NCBI GenBank assembly: GCA_028289745.1
Contig: JANQOD010000307.1
Location: 1-23,213, forward strand
DNA: 23,213 bases
Direction of reading: 5' to 3'
DNA from: Allomuricauda sp.
Lineage (GTDB): Bacteria; Bacteroidota; Bacteroidia; Flavobacteriales; Flavobacteriaceae
The notes below the pieces were generated by a model. That model saw only the letters and a program-made list of their open reading frames with translations. It did no database searches and had not been told where the DNA came from. The position numbers were made by a program, and so were the translations under genes. Positions 22,281 through 23,213 of the stretch are shown piece by piece (the first letter of the stretch is position 1; every line of letters starts with the position of its first letter).

Positions 22281-23213
22281 GTAGTTGCGGTTTCCAATTG
22301 CGGCTTTCGCAAATGGTAAACCATTCCCAGTAAAGAAACAAAGGCCGTAATCAAGAAAAAGACCATACTGACAGCTATCGATGTACCGGCCTCCAATGCC
22401 AACCATTTGGCACCGTAGAGAAAGGTGATCTCACGGCTTCCGATACCCCCAATGGTCAAGGGCAGTACCGATACTATCGATGAAACCAAGAAAATGAACA
22501 GGTAGGCAACGGTATTTCCTTCGATCGATAAGGCATTTAAAATAAACAAGACGGCCACCAATTGTGCTGCCTGCAATATGGCCGAATAGGCAAACGAACC
22601 CCAAAAGACGTTGAGCACATAGGGGAACATTTTTTTGTTCAGCCACCAAAATACCGCAATACCAATGGGAATGGCCAAGGCAAACAGCCAATACAATCCT
22701 TTAAAAACAGGGGCTTTTAAGAACAAGGCCAACGAACAGGCATAGATGAAGATCAACAGCACACCACTTAAACGGTCTAGCAACAATACCGATACCACCT
22801 TTTTCGTGCCCGGGCGAAACTTTTTTTGGATGAGATACCCCTTATAGGCATCACCGCCAATGCCCCCTGGCAAAAAGAGGTTGTAGAACATGCCCAGCAA
22901 GTAAAGTTTTAGATTGCTTTTTTGGGTCAGCGGGGCGTCGATTTCATGAAAATAGAGGTTCAGCCGAAAAGCATTCAATACTTTTGAAAGCGCAAAGAAA
23001 AGCAGGGCCAAAAAAAGGTATAGGGGTTGTGATCGCTTGATGACCACAAATACCTCTGCGAAATCAATTTTGGTAAAGATGAAGTAGATCAGTGCCGCAC
23101 TGATGACCAATTTTAGCGCAGTCAGAAGTTTTTTACGCTGCTTTTCCGTCACCAATACTGATTTTTTTGATTCGGTAAGGTCTTTTTTGCTGTGATTCGT
23201 AATAGGTTCTGAT
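22274..23213 (-). CDS. LPG-synthase-type flippase-like membrane protein (5' end unresolved)
   Basis: At least 293 residues with about eight hydrophobic helices. LPGGIGGDAYKGYLIQKK (about 95-112) and a TIGGIGSREITF motif near residue 236 identify the lysylphosphatidylglycerol-synthase transmembrane/UPF0104 family (PF03706), which acts as a lipid flippase domain. It lacks a C-terminal aminoacyl-transferase domain, so it is a transmembrane-only form of unknown substrate. The frame is open from the TTG at 23155 to the window edge (about 19 more codons, with KKDLTESKK-like polar sequence), so the true start may lie outside. The TTG would give a conventional start before the first helix. It converges on the GT39-like gene, overlapping by 7 bases. 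Confidence 0.85.
   Translation of the reverse strand, partial: SEPITNHSKKDLTESKKSVLVTEKQRKKLLTALKLVISAALIYFIFTKIDFAEVFVVIKRSQPLYLFLALLFFALSKVLNAFRLNLYFHEIDAPLTQKSNLKLYLLGMFYNLFLPGGIGGDAYKGYLIQKKFRPGTKKVVSVLLLDRLSGVLLIFIYACSLALFLKAPVFKGLYWLFALAIPIGIAVFWWLNKKMFPYVLNVFWGSFAYSAILQAAQLVAVLFILNALSIEGNTVAYLFIFLVSSIVSVLPLTIGGIGSREITFLYGAKWLALEAGTSIAVSMVFFLITAFVSLLGMVYHLRKPQLETATTQ

Overview
The window looks like the chromosome of a marine member of the Flavobacteriaceae (Bacteroidota), perhaps near Muricauda/Allomuricauda, Maribacter or Zobellia; the genus is a guess. The clues are the protein families (DUF5606, the dapD and ruvX-def-DUF5606 order, flavobacterial forms of CtaA, MATE and MazG), lipoprotein hydrolases, a sulfatase, and many exact or near-exact TAnnTTTG -7 boxes, the Bacteroidota sigma-A signature, set 10-35 nt before start codons. 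Non-ATG starts are common (at least five of 22 genes).

Layout. 1-474: 3' end of an unrecognised gene. 475-1864: a nucleoid-associated protein gene (729-1787, minus) bracketed by three kinds of 7-bp tandem repeat; this is the most unusual part of the window. 1865-4862: minus-strand pRiA4b ORF-3-like gene, heme A synthase (ctaA) and CCA tRNA nucleotidyltransferase (cca). 4980-7543: three surface-glycan genes (TupA-like ATP-grasp, GT2 with a 7C domain, WaaE-like GT2). 7729-10153: housekeeping block of dapD (minus) and ruvX-def-DUF5606 (plus). 10287-15807: a minus-strand carbohydrate-degradation operon transcribed GH3 beta-glucosidase -> alpha/beta hydrolase -> SGNH hydrolase -> GH20 hexosaminidase, all apparently exported. 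15971-18363: mazG and a lipoprotein sulfatase. 18451-22280: tight operon of MATE transporter, small acidic protein, PAP2 phosphatase and GT39-like membrane glycosyltransferase. 22274 to the end: a convergent LPG-synthase-type membrane protein whose reading frame is still open at the window edge.

How the genes fit together (inference). The GH3/esterase/SGNH/GH20 operon plus the nearby sulfatase would remove sulfate, acyl groups, hexosamine and glucose-type residues from an external glycan. There is no SusC/SusD pair, so this is not a classical polysaccharide utilisation locus. The TupA/GT2 genes and the PAP2/GT39/LPG-TM genes suggest surface glycan and lipid-linked sugar handling.

No gene-free stretch exceeds 300 bp. 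The longest (475-728) is mostly heptanucleotide repeat. I see no tRNA, rRNA, insertion sequence, integrase or CRISPR array. I do not see a clear new defence or mobile system; the best candidate for something undescribed is the set of heptanucleotide arrays around the nucleoid-associated gene.
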